DNA of 15,835 bases from assembly GCA_019695455.1 (NCBI GenBank), contig JAEUAC010000221.1, positions 1-15,835 on the forward strand, in the 5' to 3' direction. The first letter of the stretch is position 1. Every line of letters begins with the position of its first letter. A model generated the notes under the pieces. The model ran no database searches. It worked only from the letters and a program-made list of their open reading frames with translations, and was not told the DNA's origin. This document shows, piece by piece, positions 1 to 6,376 of this stretch. Source of the DNA: Methylorubrum extorquens (lineage in GTDB: Bacteria; Pseudomonadota; Alphaproteobacteria; Rhizobiales; Beijerinckiaceae). The position numbers were made by a program, and so were the translations under genes.

Positions 1-661
1 CCAGCATGTCGTAGGAATAGCGGAAGCCGCGTGCCTCGGCGGCGCGGCTGTTCGCCAGCGCCTCGCCGATCGTCTGCCCGGTCACGAACTGCTCGCCCAT
101 CATGCGCATCGCGAGGTCGGTGCCGCGGCGGATCAGCGGCTCGCCGCCACGCGCGATCAGGCGCGTGAGGGAGGAAGCGAGGCTCGTCTCGCTGGTCGTC
201 GTCGTGAGCTTGCCCGTGACGACGAGCCCCCAGGTCGCGGCGTTCACGAAGAGCGACGGGCTCTGGCCGACATGCGAGCGCCAGTCGCCCGAGGCGATCT
301 TGTCGCGGATCAGCGCGTCCCGGGTCGCGTCGTCGGGAATGCGCAGCAGCGCCTCGGCGAGGCACATGAGGGCGACGCCCTCCTGGCTCGAGAGCGAGTA
401 TTCGTGGATCAGGCCCTCGACGCCGCCGGCGCGGTGCTTGCCGCGCAGGGCCTCGACGAGGCGCCGGGCGATCGCGGCCGCGCGGGCGCCCGCCTCCGGC
501 GGCAGGGTCGCGAGCGGCAGCAGCGCCGCCACGCACTCCGCCTCCGGTCGCCGATAGGCCTCGGTGACGGCCGCCCGAAGCGGCGACGGCGGGGTCACGT
601 CGGCCGCGAAGCTCGCGAACGGGTTCGTCTCCGCGCCGCCCGGCGCCATCCCGTCCGTCAT
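1..661 (-). CDS. putA: Bifunctional proline dehydrogenase / glutamate-semialdehyde dehydrogenase PutA, N-terminal part (cut by window edge)
   Basis: PutA oxidises proline to pyrroline-5-carboxylate at an FAD site and then to glutamate with NAD. The minus-strand reading frame starts at the ATG at 659-661, with a strong GGAGG (669-673) 7 nt upstream, and stays open to the left edge (about 220 residues). Conserved PutA segments are visible: EYSLSSQEGVALMCLAEALL near residue 87, FVNAATWGLVVTGKL near 138, GEPLIRRGTDLAMRMMG near 172 and RFSYDML-like FRYSYDML at the edge. These belong to the helical arm and the start of the proline dehydrogenase barrel. No N-terminal ribbon-helix-helix DNA-binding domain precedes them, so this PutA should not be its own repressor as in enterics. 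The divergent Lrp-type gene fits as its regulator. The aldehyde dehydrogenase half is inferred from the family and lies outside the window. Confidence 0.93.
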   Translation of the reverse strand, partial: MTDGMAPGGAETNPFASFAADVTPPSPLRAAVTEAYRRPEAECVAALLPLATLPPEAGARAAAIARRLVEALRGKHRAGGVEGLIHEYSLSSQEGVALMCLAEALLRIPDDATRDALIRDKIASGDWRSHVGQSPSLFVNAATWGLVVTGKLTTTTSETSLASSLTRLIARGGEPLIRRGTDLAMRMMGEQFVTGQTIGEALANSRAAEARGFRYSYDML

Positions 662-778
662 GTCCCGTCCTCCGATCCGGGAGGGAGCATAGAAGAAGTC
701 GCGCAGGCGGTGTATCGCGCTTTGGCGGGCCGGAGCCGTCGTTCCGGTGGCGGTACGCCTCTTCCACGGACGTTCCGA
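662..778. promoter_or_regulatory. Divergent putA/putR control region with a short dyad
   Basis: This 117-bp gap separates the two divergent starts, so promoters for both genes should lie here. It holds an inverted repeat, CCGGA (730-734), 8 nt, TCCGG (743-747), that could be an operator for the Lrp-type regulator. The arms are short and GC-rich, so chance is a real possibility. No clear -35/-10 pair could be picked out. The putA ribosome binding site (669-673, minus strand) is also within this region. Confidence 0.4.
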
Positions 779-1234
779 TTGCTCGACAGCCTCGATCGCC
801 AGATTCTCCGAATCGTCCAGGCGGACGGCCGCATCTCGGCGGTCGAGCTCGCGGAGCATTGCGGTCTCTCGCCGGCCGCGACGGGCGAGCGCCTGCGCCG
901 CCTCGTCCGGGAGGGCTACGTGGCCGGGTTCGCGGCGCGGCTCGACCCGCACCGGCTCGGACGCTCGCTGCTGATCTTCGTCGAGGTCTCGCTCGACAAG
1001 ACCACGCCGGACGTCTTCGACCGGTTCGCGGAGGCGGTCCGGCGGGTCGAGGACATCCTCGAATGCCACATGGTGGCGGGCGGATTCGACTACCTCGTCA
1101 AGGCGCGCGTGTCGGACATGAACGCCTACCGGCGCTTCCTCGGCGACGTCCTCCTGGCGCTGCCGGGCGTCACCGAGACGCGGACCTACCCGGTCATGGA
1201 GGAGGTCAAGGCGGACGCGCCCCTGCCGGTGTGA
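779..1234 (+). CDS. putR: Lrp/AsnC-family transcriptional regulator, probable proline-responsive activator PutR
   Basis: The 151-residue protein has the standard Lrp/AsnC layout. It opens LDSLDRQILRIVQADGRIS, followed by a winged helix-turn-helix (about residues 18-50, recognition helix around SPAATGERLRRL) and a RAM/ligand-binding domain (about 62-140, with ECHMVAGGFDYLVKARV and TRTYPVMEEVK). In alphaproteobacteria a regulator of this type beside and divergent from putA activates putA in response to proline; that role here is inferred from position. The TTG at 779 was chosen because it puts the usual M-L-D-x-L-D at the N-terminus. An in-frame GTG at 710 would add 23 low-complexity residues and cannot be excluded. 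The helix differs from the common Lrp form, which has TPC at this place. Confidence 0.85.
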   Translation: MLDSLDRQILRIVQADGRISAVELAEHCGLSPAATGERLRRLVREGYVAGFAARLDPHRLGRSLLIFVEVSLDKTTPDVFDRFAEAVRRVEDILECHMVAGGFDYLVKARVSDMNAYRRFLGDVLLALPGVTETRTYPVMEEVKADAPLPV

Positions 1235-1307
1235 GACCTGGAGAGAGGCGCGCGCCCGGCCGTCGGATCGGCTATGACGCCGGCCGCATTGGGAGAGCGC
1301 ACACGCC

Positions 1308-1793
1308 ATGGACCGGATCGACCGCGAGATCCTCCGCATCCTGCAGGCCGACGCGACCATCGCGATCGCGCAGATCGCCGACCGGGTCGGGCTGTCCCAG
1401 ACGCCGTGCTGGAAGCGAATCCGGCGGCTCGAGGAGACGGGCGTCGTCGAGCGCCGGGTCGCGATCCTCAACCCCGAATCGATCGGGCTCGGCCTGACGG
1501 TCTTCGTCTCGATCCAGGCCCCGGATCATTCGCACGGCTGGCTCGCCACCTTCGCCGAGACGGTCTCGGCCATGCCCGAGGTCATGGAATTCTACCGCAT
1601 GGCGGGCGACGTGGACTACATGCTGCGGGTCGTCGTCTCGGACATGGCGGCCTATGACGGCTTCTACAAACGGCTCATCGGCGCGGTCGCCCTGAAGACC
1701 GTCACGTCGCGCTTCGCGATGGAGCGCATCAAGTCCGAGACTGCCTACCGCATCGCCGAGGCGGAACCCCTCCGCACGAGGACGACGGCGTGA
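1308..1793 (+). CDS. Lrp/AsnC-family transcriptional regulator, target unknown
   Basis: The 161-residue protein begins MDRIDREILRILQADATIA. It has an N-terminal winged helix-turn-helix with the classic recognition-helix stretch SQTPCWKRIRRLEETGVV (about residues 30-47) and a C-terminal RAM domain (about 62-145, with FYRMAGDVDYMLRVVVSDM). The ATG has a GGGAG (1291-1295) upstream at a slightly long spacing. It lies 73 bp after the putR-like gene on the same strand, so cotranscription is possible. By eye the two regulators share only about a third of their residues, so this is an old paralogue pair rather than a fresh duplication. Members of this family sense amino acids and control their metabolism or export, but nothing adjacent reveals the target; the nearest downstream gene is convergent and unrelated. 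Confidence 0.9.
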   Translation: MDRIDREILRILQADATIAIAQIADRVGLSQTPCWKRIRRLEETGVVERRVAILNPESIGLGLTVFVSIQAPDHSHGWLATFAETVSAMPEVMEFYRMAGDVDYMLRVVVSDMAAYDGFYKRLIGAVALKTVTSRFAMERIKSETAYRIAEAEPLRTRTTA

Positions 1794-1874
1794 ACGCCGC
1801 GACGGGAGGCACGACGTCCTGCCGGGAGCCGACGTCCGGCCTCGTCGCGGCACCGCACGGCGGGGCGGGCCATG

Positions 1875-1897
1875 CCGGCGGAGGGCTCTGACGCCGG
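1875..1897. repeat. Inverted repeat in the convergent gap after the second Lrp gene
   Basis: CCGGCG (1875-1880) and CGCCGG (1892-1897) form a 6-bp stem around an 11-nt loop, 81 nt past the stop of the Lrp-family gene. There is no T-run after it, so an intrinsic terminator is only a weak possibility. The rest of the 158-bp convergent gap shows no gene. Confidence 0.25.
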
Positions 1898-1910
1898 GTG
1901 GAGCCACGGT

Positions 1911-1926
1911 CGCGCGAGGGCGCGCG
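1911..1926 (-). terminator. Possible T-less terminator hairpin of the transglycosylase gene
   Basis: CGCGCG, AGGG, CGCGCG forms a compact 6-bp stem with a 4-nt loop, 25 nt beyond the stop of the minus-strand transglycosylase gene. Position suits a terminator, but there is no U-tract on either strand and short CG-alternating repeats arise easily at this base composition. Confidence 0.3.
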
Positions 1927-1951
1927 GCAGGCCCGACGCGCGAAAGGCCTC

Positions 1952-2809
1952 TCAGGTCTTCAGCACCACGCAGCCGCCGCCGGCGGCCCGGATCCGCGCG
2001 CAGAGGCCGTTCGCCTCCGTCCGCGTCGGGGCGGGCACGCGGACGCGGTAGAAGGAGCGTGTGCCGCGGCTGCGCAGCCGCGAGCCGAGAACCATGGGCT
2101 GCACGTCCCCGAGCACGGTGCGGAGCGTCGCGCGGCTGCGCTCGAAGGCGGCCAGCGCCAGCGCCTTCGAGAAGTTGCCCGAGAGCTGGACGCCCCAGGG
2201 TGCCCGGATGCCCTCGGCGATGACGGAGGCGCCGGACGGCCGGGCGCGGAGCGCGACCAGCGTCGCCGCGCAGCTCGCCTCCTCGGCCGCCGCGATCGCG
2301 GCCGGCGGAGGCGCGCCCTTCCGGTCGGCCGCCCACTCCTCGGCGGACCGGCCCGTGATCCGGATCACGTAGTCGCGCGTCTCCTCGGGCAGGCCGCCCC
2401 GGCCGGCGAGCCACGTCGCCACCCGGGTCGGGCCTCCGTTATAGGCGGCCGCGGCCAGTCCCTCGTTGCCGAAGGTCCGGCGCAGGTCGGCGAGGAAGGA
2501 CGCGGCGGCCGGGATCGCCTGTTCGGGATCGAAGGGATCGGCGAGGCCCCGTTCGCGCGCCGTGCCGGGCATGAACTGCGCGATGCCCTGGGCGCCGACG
2601 GGGCTCGTCGCGCGCGGGCGGAAGCTGCTCTCCTGCCAGATGAGGCGCGTGAACAGCCCGACGGGAAGGTTCTGCGCCTTCGCCGCGCCGTCGACGAGGC
2701 GGCAGATCGACTGCTCGAGGCTCTCGCCGCCGGCCTGCGCCCATGCGGGCGCGGCGGCCAGGAGCGCGAGGGCGAGCCAGGCGAGGCGCGTGAGGGGGCG
2801 AAGCGGCAC
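1952..2809 (-). CDS. Exported lytic transglycosylase (SLT fold) with C-terminal SPOR-like domain
   Basis: The 285-residue protein should cleave the glycan strands of peptidoglycan in the periplasm, releasing anhydromuropeptides. Residues 1-26 are a signal peptide (RPLTR, a hydrophobic core, then AWAQA). The transglycosylase domain spans about 30-165, with the catalytic Glu60 in LIWQESSFRP, then SPVGAQGIAQFMPGTA and the AYNGGP motif at 122-127, all hallmarks of the SLT family. The C-terminal part (about 203-285, from PWGVQLSGNFSKA to GGGCVVLKT) resembles a SPOR domain, which binds glycan strands stripped of stem peptides, mainly at division sites. The start is a GTG with no strong ribosome binding site and no better upstream alternative. 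The gene stands alone on the minus strand, divergent from the CoA-transferase gene with a 110-bp gap in which no clear promoter was found. Confidence 0.88.
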   Translation of the reverse strand: MPLRPLTRLAWLALALLAAAPAWAQAGGESLEQSICRLVDGAAKAQNLPVGLFTRLIWQESSFRPRATSPVGAQGIAQFMPGTARERGLADPFDPEQAIPAAASFLADLRRTFGNEGLAAAAYNGGPTRVATWLAGRGGLPEETRDYVIRITGRSAEEWAADRKGAPPPAAIAAAEEASCAATLVALRARPSGASVIAEGIRAPWGVQLSGNFSKALALAAFERSRATLRTVLGDVQPMVLGSRLRSRGTRSFYRVRVPAPTRTEANGLCARIRAAGGGCVVLKT

Positions 2810-2919
2810 GCCGTCGGATGCCCCGGCGCGGGCCGGGCGTCAAACCGGCCCGACATGGCATCGGCGCGCCGGCGCGGATAGGATCGCGGCAGACGCCGCA
2901 GGGCGCGCCGGAGACGACG

Positions 2920-4143
2920 ATGACGGGGGAGGGGACGGGACCGCTGGCCGGCCTGAGGGTGCTCGAGCTCGGCCATTTCGTGGCCGCCCCGTTCTGCACG
3001 CGCCTCCTCGGCGATCTCGGGGCGGAGATCGTGAAGATCGAGCCTCCGGGCGGCGATCCGGTGCGGCAATGGGGCGAGCAGCACAACGGCAGCTCGCTCT
3101 GGTGGTCGGTCCACGGCCGCAACAAGCTGTCCGTCACCCTCGACCTGAAGAAGCCGGAGGCGATCGCGGCCGTCCTTCGCATCGCGGCGCAGTGCGACGC
3201 CGTGGTCGAGAACTTCCGGCCCGGTCAGCTCGACAGGCTCGGCCTCGGGGCCGCGACCCTCGAGGCGGTCCGGCCCGGCATCGTGATCGCGCGCATCTCG
3301 GGCTACGGCCAGGACGGGCCGGGCCGCGACCGGGCGGCCTTCGGCGTGATCGGCGAGGCGGTGGGCGGATTGCGGCACCTGACCAACCACGCGCCCGGCA
3401 CGACGGACCTGCCGCCGGTGCGGGTCGGGATCTCCATCGGCGATTCCATCTCGGGCCTCTACGCGGCCTTCGGCGTCATGGCGGCGCTCTGGCGGCGGGA
3501 CGCGCCGGGCGGGGACCGGCGCGGCCGGGAGATCGACGTGGCACTGGCCGAATCGGTCCTGTCCATGACCGAGGGGCTCCTGCCCGAATACGGGGCGCTC
3601 GGTCTCGTCCGGCAGCCGACCGGGGCCCGCATCGCGACGGCCGCGCCGACCAGCGCCTACCCGACCCGGGACGGGGGCTGGATGCTGATCGCGGCGAATT
3701 CCGAGCCGCTCTTCGCCCGTCTCTGCGCCCTGATGGAGCGGCCCGATCTCGCCGCCGATCCCCGGTTCCGGGGCAATCGGGCGCGCGTCGCGAACGTGGA
3801 GGCGCTGGACGAGGCGATCGGCGCCTGGACCCGCACCCTGCCGACCGACGCGCTCGAGGCGCGGCTCGTCGAGGCCGACATCCCGTCGACGCTCGCCTAC
3901 ACGGCGGCCGAGATCGCGGCGGACGCGCAGTTCCGCCACCGCGGCATGGTCCGCGAGGTGGAGGATCCGGCGCACGGCCCGCTCCTGCATCCGGGCATCG
4001 TGCCGCACCTCAAGGACGATCCCGGCGCGGTGCGCTGGGCCGGGCGCGCGCCGGGCGCGGACACCGATGCGGTCCTGTCGCGGCTCGCCGGCCTCAAGCC
4101 CGACGAGATCGCGGCGCTGCGCGCGGCCGGAACCCTCGGCTGA
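2920..4143 (+). CDS. CaiB/BaiF (family III) CoA-transferase, substrate unknown
   Basis: Family III transferases move CoA between carboxylic acids through an aspartyl-CoA thioester. The 407-residue protein has the expected N-terminal part, PLAGLRVLELGHFVAAPFCT, then LGDLGAEIVKIEPPGGD (31-46), the NFRPGQLDRLGLG stretch (98-110) and ISGYGQDGPGRDRAAF (126-141). Asp175 in ISIGDSISGLYAAFG sits where the catalytic aspartate of formyl-CoA transferase and alpha-methylacyl-CoA racemase lies. The ATG at 2920 has GGAG 6 nt upstream (2910-2913); an in-frame upstream extension to 2818 lacks family similarity and was left out. The substrate cannot be read from sequence, and the neighbours (cell-wall enzyme, pyrH) give no pathway. 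Length fits the family (about 380-430). Confidence 0.92.
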   Translation: MTGEGTGPLAGLRVLELGHFVAAPFCTRLLGDLGAEIVKIEPPGGDPVRQWGEQHNGSSLWWSVHGRNKLSVTLDLKKPEAIAAVLRIAAQCDAVVENFRPGQLDRLGLGAATLEAVRPGIVIARISGYGQDGPGRDRAAFGVIGEAVGGLRHLTNHAPGTTDLPPVRVGISIGDSISGLYAAFGVMAALWRRDAPGGDRRGREIDVALAESVLSMTEGLLPEYGALGLVRQPTGARIATAAPTSAYPTRDGGWMLIAANSEPLFARLCALMERPDLAADPRFRGNRARVANVEALDEAIGAWTRTLPTDALEARLVEADIPSTLAYTAAEIAADAQFRHRGMVREVEDPAHGPLLHPGIVPHLKDDPGAVRWAGRAPGADTDAVLSRLAGLKPDEIAALRAAGTLG

Positions 4144-4150
4144 GCCGGGA

Positions 4151-4178
4151 GCGCGGGGCCGCGGCTGGCGTCCCGCGC
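4151..4178 (+). terminator. Inverted repeat after the CoA-transferase gene, possible terminator
   Basis: GCGCGGG (4151-4157) pairs with CCCGCGC (4172-4178) around a 14-nt GC-rich loop, starting 8 nt after the CoA-transferase stop. It may separate that gene from pyrH, but no T-run follows, so this is only a candidate. The pyrH promoter, if separate, must lie in the remaining 57 bp or within the upstream gene. Confidence 0.3.
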
Positions 4179-4235
4179 CCGGGTCCCGTACACCCCCTCG
4201 ACCCGGCCGGTGGCGGCCGTCGTGGAGATCGGGAC

Positions 4236-4955
4236 TTGGCGGAAAGGCCGTATCGGCGCGTGCTCGTGAAGCTGTCGGGGGAGGCCCTGGCGGCGCCCGA
4301 CGGCTATTGGCTCTCGGCCCAGACCCTGAAGGACCTCGCGGACGACATCGCCCGGACCGTCGAGGACGGGCTGGAACTCGCGGTCGTGATCGGCGGCGGC
4401 AACATCATCCGGGGCGCCCGGATGAGCCAGGCCGGCTGGATCGACCGGCCGACCGCCGATTCCATGGGCATGCTGGCGACCGTCATGAACTCGCTCGCGC
4501 TCGAGACCGCGCTCAACGCGGCCGGCGTCTCGGCCCGGACCATGTCGGCCGTCTCCATGCCGACGGTCTGCGAGACCTACGCCCGGCAGCCGGCGCTGCA
4601 CTATCTCGACCGCAAGCAGGTGGTCGTGCTGGCTGGCGGCACCGGCAACCCGTTCTTCACAACCGACACGGCCGCGGTGCTGCGGGCGGCGGAGCTGCGC
4701 TGCGACGCCGTGCTGAAGGCGACGCAGGTCGACGGCGTCTATTCGGCCGACCCGAAGACCGACCCGTCGGCGGTCCGCTTCGACCACCTCACCCACGACG
4801 AGGCGATCCGGCGCGACCTGAAGGTGATGGACACGGCGGCCTTCGCGCTCGCCCGCGAGTCGCGGCTGACCGTGGTGGTCGGGTCCGTCCACGCGCCGAG
4901 TTCGGTGAAGGCCATCCTGGCCGGCCGCGCGCCGGCCACGGTCGTCGCCCCTTGA
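4236..4955 (+). CDS. pyrH: UMP kinase
   Basis: PyrH phosphorylates UMP to UDP with ATP in the cytoplasm, feeding pyrimidine nucleotide and nucleotide-sugar synthesis. The 239-residue protein has the amino-acid-kinase fold motifs in order: RRVLVKLSGEAL (7-18, with Lys12), VIGGGNIIRGA (51-61), DRPTADSMGMLATVMNSLAL (a UMP-binding segment from residue 70), AGGTGNPFFTTDTAA (133-147) and KATQVDGVYSADPK further on. The start is TTG at 4236, giving MAERPYRRVLVK. It is preceded by GGAG at 4224-4227 with 8 nt spacing, and there is no closer ATG or suitable GTG before the first conserved strand. Frr follows after 54 bp, the usual bacterial order. In many bacteria rpsB-tsf precede pyrH; here a CoA-transferase gene does. 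PyrH is normally controlled allosterically by GTP and UTP. Confidence 0.96.
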   Translation: MAERPYRRVLVKLSGEALAAPDGYWLSAQTLKDLADDIARTVEDGLELAVVIGGGNIIRGARMSQAGWIDRPTADSMGMLATVMNSLALETALNAAGVSARTMSAVSMPTVCETYARQPALHYLDRKQVVVLAGGTGNPFFTTDTAAVLRAAELRCDAVLKATQVDGVYSADPKTDPSAVRFDHLTHDEAIRRDLKVMDTAAFALARESRLTVVVGSVHAPSSVKAILAGRAPATVVAP

Positions 4956-4962
4956 TGGAACA

Positions 4963-4989
4963 GGGAGCGCCGCGTAATCCGGCGCTCTC
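4963..4989 (+). promoter_or_regulatory. Strong intergenic hairpin between pyrH and frr
   Basis: GGGAGCGCCG (4963-4972) pairs with CGGCGCTCTC (4980-4989) across a 7-nt loop: ten pairs including one G-U. It begins 7 nt after the pyrH stop and ends 20 nt before the frr ATG. There is no U-tract after it, so a full terminator is unlikely. An attenuator, a processing or stabilising hairpin, or a control on frr translation are the alternatives. Confidence 0.55.
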
Positions 4990-5009
4990 CAACGAAGAGA
5001 CCAGCCACC

Positions 5010-5573
5010 ATGGCCGTCACGACTTTTGACGTCAACGACCTCAAACGCCGGATGCAGGGAGCCATCTCCTCCCTGAAGCACGACCTCGGCAGCCTGCGCA
5101 CCGGACGCGCGACCCCGAGCCTGGTGGAGCCGATCCAGGTCGAGGCCTACGGCGCCACCATGTCCATGGCGCAGGTCGCGACCGTCAGCGTCCCCGAGCC
5201 GCGCCTCCTCTCCATCCAGGTCTGGGACCGCGGCATGGTGGCGGCCGTCGAGAAGGCGATCCGCCAGTCCGATCTCGGCCTGAACCCCCAGACCGAGGGT
5301 CAGGTGATCCGCCTGCGCATCCCGGAGATGAACGAGCAGCGCCGCAAGGAGATGGTGAAGGTCGCCCACAAATACGCCGAGGAGGCGCGGATCGCGACCC
5401 GTCACGTCCGGCGCGACGGCATGGACCTCCTCAAGAAGCTCGAGAAGGACGGCGACCTCGGCGAGGACGACGTGAAGCGGCAGTCCGACGTGGTCCAGAA
5501 GACGACGGACGCGACCATCGGCGACATCGATGCGCTGGTCGCCGCAAAGGAAAAGGAAATCATGCAGGTCTAA
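5010..5573 (+). CDS. frr: Ribosome recycling factor
   Basis: RRF works with EF-G to split post-termination ribosomes from mRNA. The 187 residues match the family length (about 185). The three-helix-bundle segments are clear: MQGAISSLKHDLGSLRTGRA near residue 15, SLVEPIQVEAYG (37-48), then the domain II strands. The second long helical half includes IPEMNEQRRKEMVKVAHKYA, RHVRRDGMDLLKKLEKDG and LGEDDVKRQSDVVQKTTD. The ATG at 5010 is preceded by a weak GAAGAGA (4995-5001), 8 nt upstream. The gene lies between pyrH and uppS as in most proteobacteria. Nothing is missing or odd in the protein itself. Confidence 0.97.
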   Translation: MAVTTFDVNDLKRRMQGAISSLKHDLGSLRTGRATPSLVEPIQVEAYGATMSMAQVATVSVPEPRLLSIQVWDRGMVAAVEKAIRQSDLGLNPQTEGQVIRLRIPEMNEQRRKEMVKVAHKYAEEARIATRHVRRDGMDLLKKLEKDGDLGEDDVKRQSDVVQKTTDATIGDIDALVAAKEKEIMQV

Positions 5574-5601
5574 GGTCGAGGCCTCTCAGGTGTCCCGACC
5601 C

Positions 5602-6375
5602 ATGCCCTCCGAATCCACGGCTCTCAGCCTGGCGGCGGATCCGAGTCCGGCGGTCGAGCCGGCTCGGGTCCCGCGCCACGTCGCCATCATCATGGACGGC
5701 AACGGACGCTGGGCCGCCCGGCGGGGCCTGCCGCGCCTGGAGGGGCACCGCCGCGGCATCGAGGCGGTGCGATCGGCCGTCCGCACGGCCGGCGAGATGG
5801 GCGTCGGCTACCTGACGATCTACGGCTTCTCGATCGAGAACTGGCGCCGTCCGGCCGACGAGGTGTCGGGCCTGTTCGGGCTGATGAAGCGCTTCGTGCG
5901 CGTCGACCTCGCCCAATTGCACGATGCGAACGTGCGGCTGCGCGTGATCGGCGGACGCACCGGGCTCGACGACGACATCCTGGCGCTGCTCGACGAGGCT
6001 CAGGACCTGACGCGGCGCAACACCGGCCTGACGCTCGTCGTCGCCTTCAACTACGGCGGCCGGCAGGAGATCGTCGAGGCGGCGCGGGAGATCGCGCGCC
6101 AGGTGCGGGACGGCCGGCTCGATCCGGACGAGATCGACGCCTGCACGATCGAATCCGTGCTCGCGACGCGCGGGATCCCGGACCCGGACCTCGTCATCCG
6201 CACGTCCGGCGAGCTGCGCCTGTCGAACTTCCTGCCCTGGCAGACGACCTATTCCGAGTTCGTCGTCCTGCCCGACCTGTGGCCCGATTTCGACGCGGGC
6301 TCCTTCCACAAGGCCGTCGCGGCGTTCGGCCAGCGCGACAGGCGCTTCGGCGGCCTGACGGCCGAGCGCGCCTGA
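5602..6375 (+). CDS. uppS: Undecaprenyl diphosphate synthase (cis-prenyltransferase)
   Basis: UppS adds isopentenyl units in cis to farnesyl diphosphate to make the C55 carrier lipid for peptidoglycan and O-antigen. The 257-residue protein carries all family signatures: HVAIIMDGNGRWAARRGLPR (26-45, with Asp32 binding the diphosphate through Mg), TIYGFSIENWRRP, LTLVVAFNYGGRQEI, and the C-terminal DPDLVIRTSGELRLSNFLPW followed by YSEFVVLPDLWPDF. The start is uncertain by four codons: ATG 5602 has AGGTG at 5588-5592, while GTG 5590 has GAGG at 5578-5581 with 8 nt spacing. Either gives a short variable leader before the conserved core. The gene follows frr by 28 bp and precedes cdsA by one base. 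Confidence 0.96.
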   Translation: MPSESTALSLAADPSPAVEPARVPRHVAIIMDGNGRWAARRGLPRLEGHRRGIEAVRSAVRTAGEMGVGYLTIYGFSIENWRRPADEVSGLFGLMKRFVRVDLAQLHDANVRLRVIGGRTGLDDDILALLDEAQDLTRRNTGLTLVVAFNYGGRQEIVEAAREIARQVRDGRLDPDEIDACTIESVLATRGIPDPDLVIRTSGELRLSNFLPWQTTYSEFVVLPDLWPDFDAGSFHKAVAAFGQRDRRFGGLTAERA

Positions 6376-6376
6376 C

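Noticed and set aside
272..778. In-frame extension of the putR-like gene to 272
   Set aside because: The extension lies antisense to putA, is Arg-rich and has no similarity to Lrp-family proteins, which begin close to the helix-turn-helix.
2856..2884. TAGGAT (2879-2884) as a -10 element for the CoA-transferase gene
   Set aside because: The -35 position at 17-18 nt has no resemblance to TTGACA, so the match is not enough to call a promoter.
2466..4235. Long in-frame extension upstream of pyrH
   Set aside because: It runs antisense to the transglycosylase gene and out of frame over the CoA-transferase gene, with low-complexity translation. UMP kinase does not carry such a domain.
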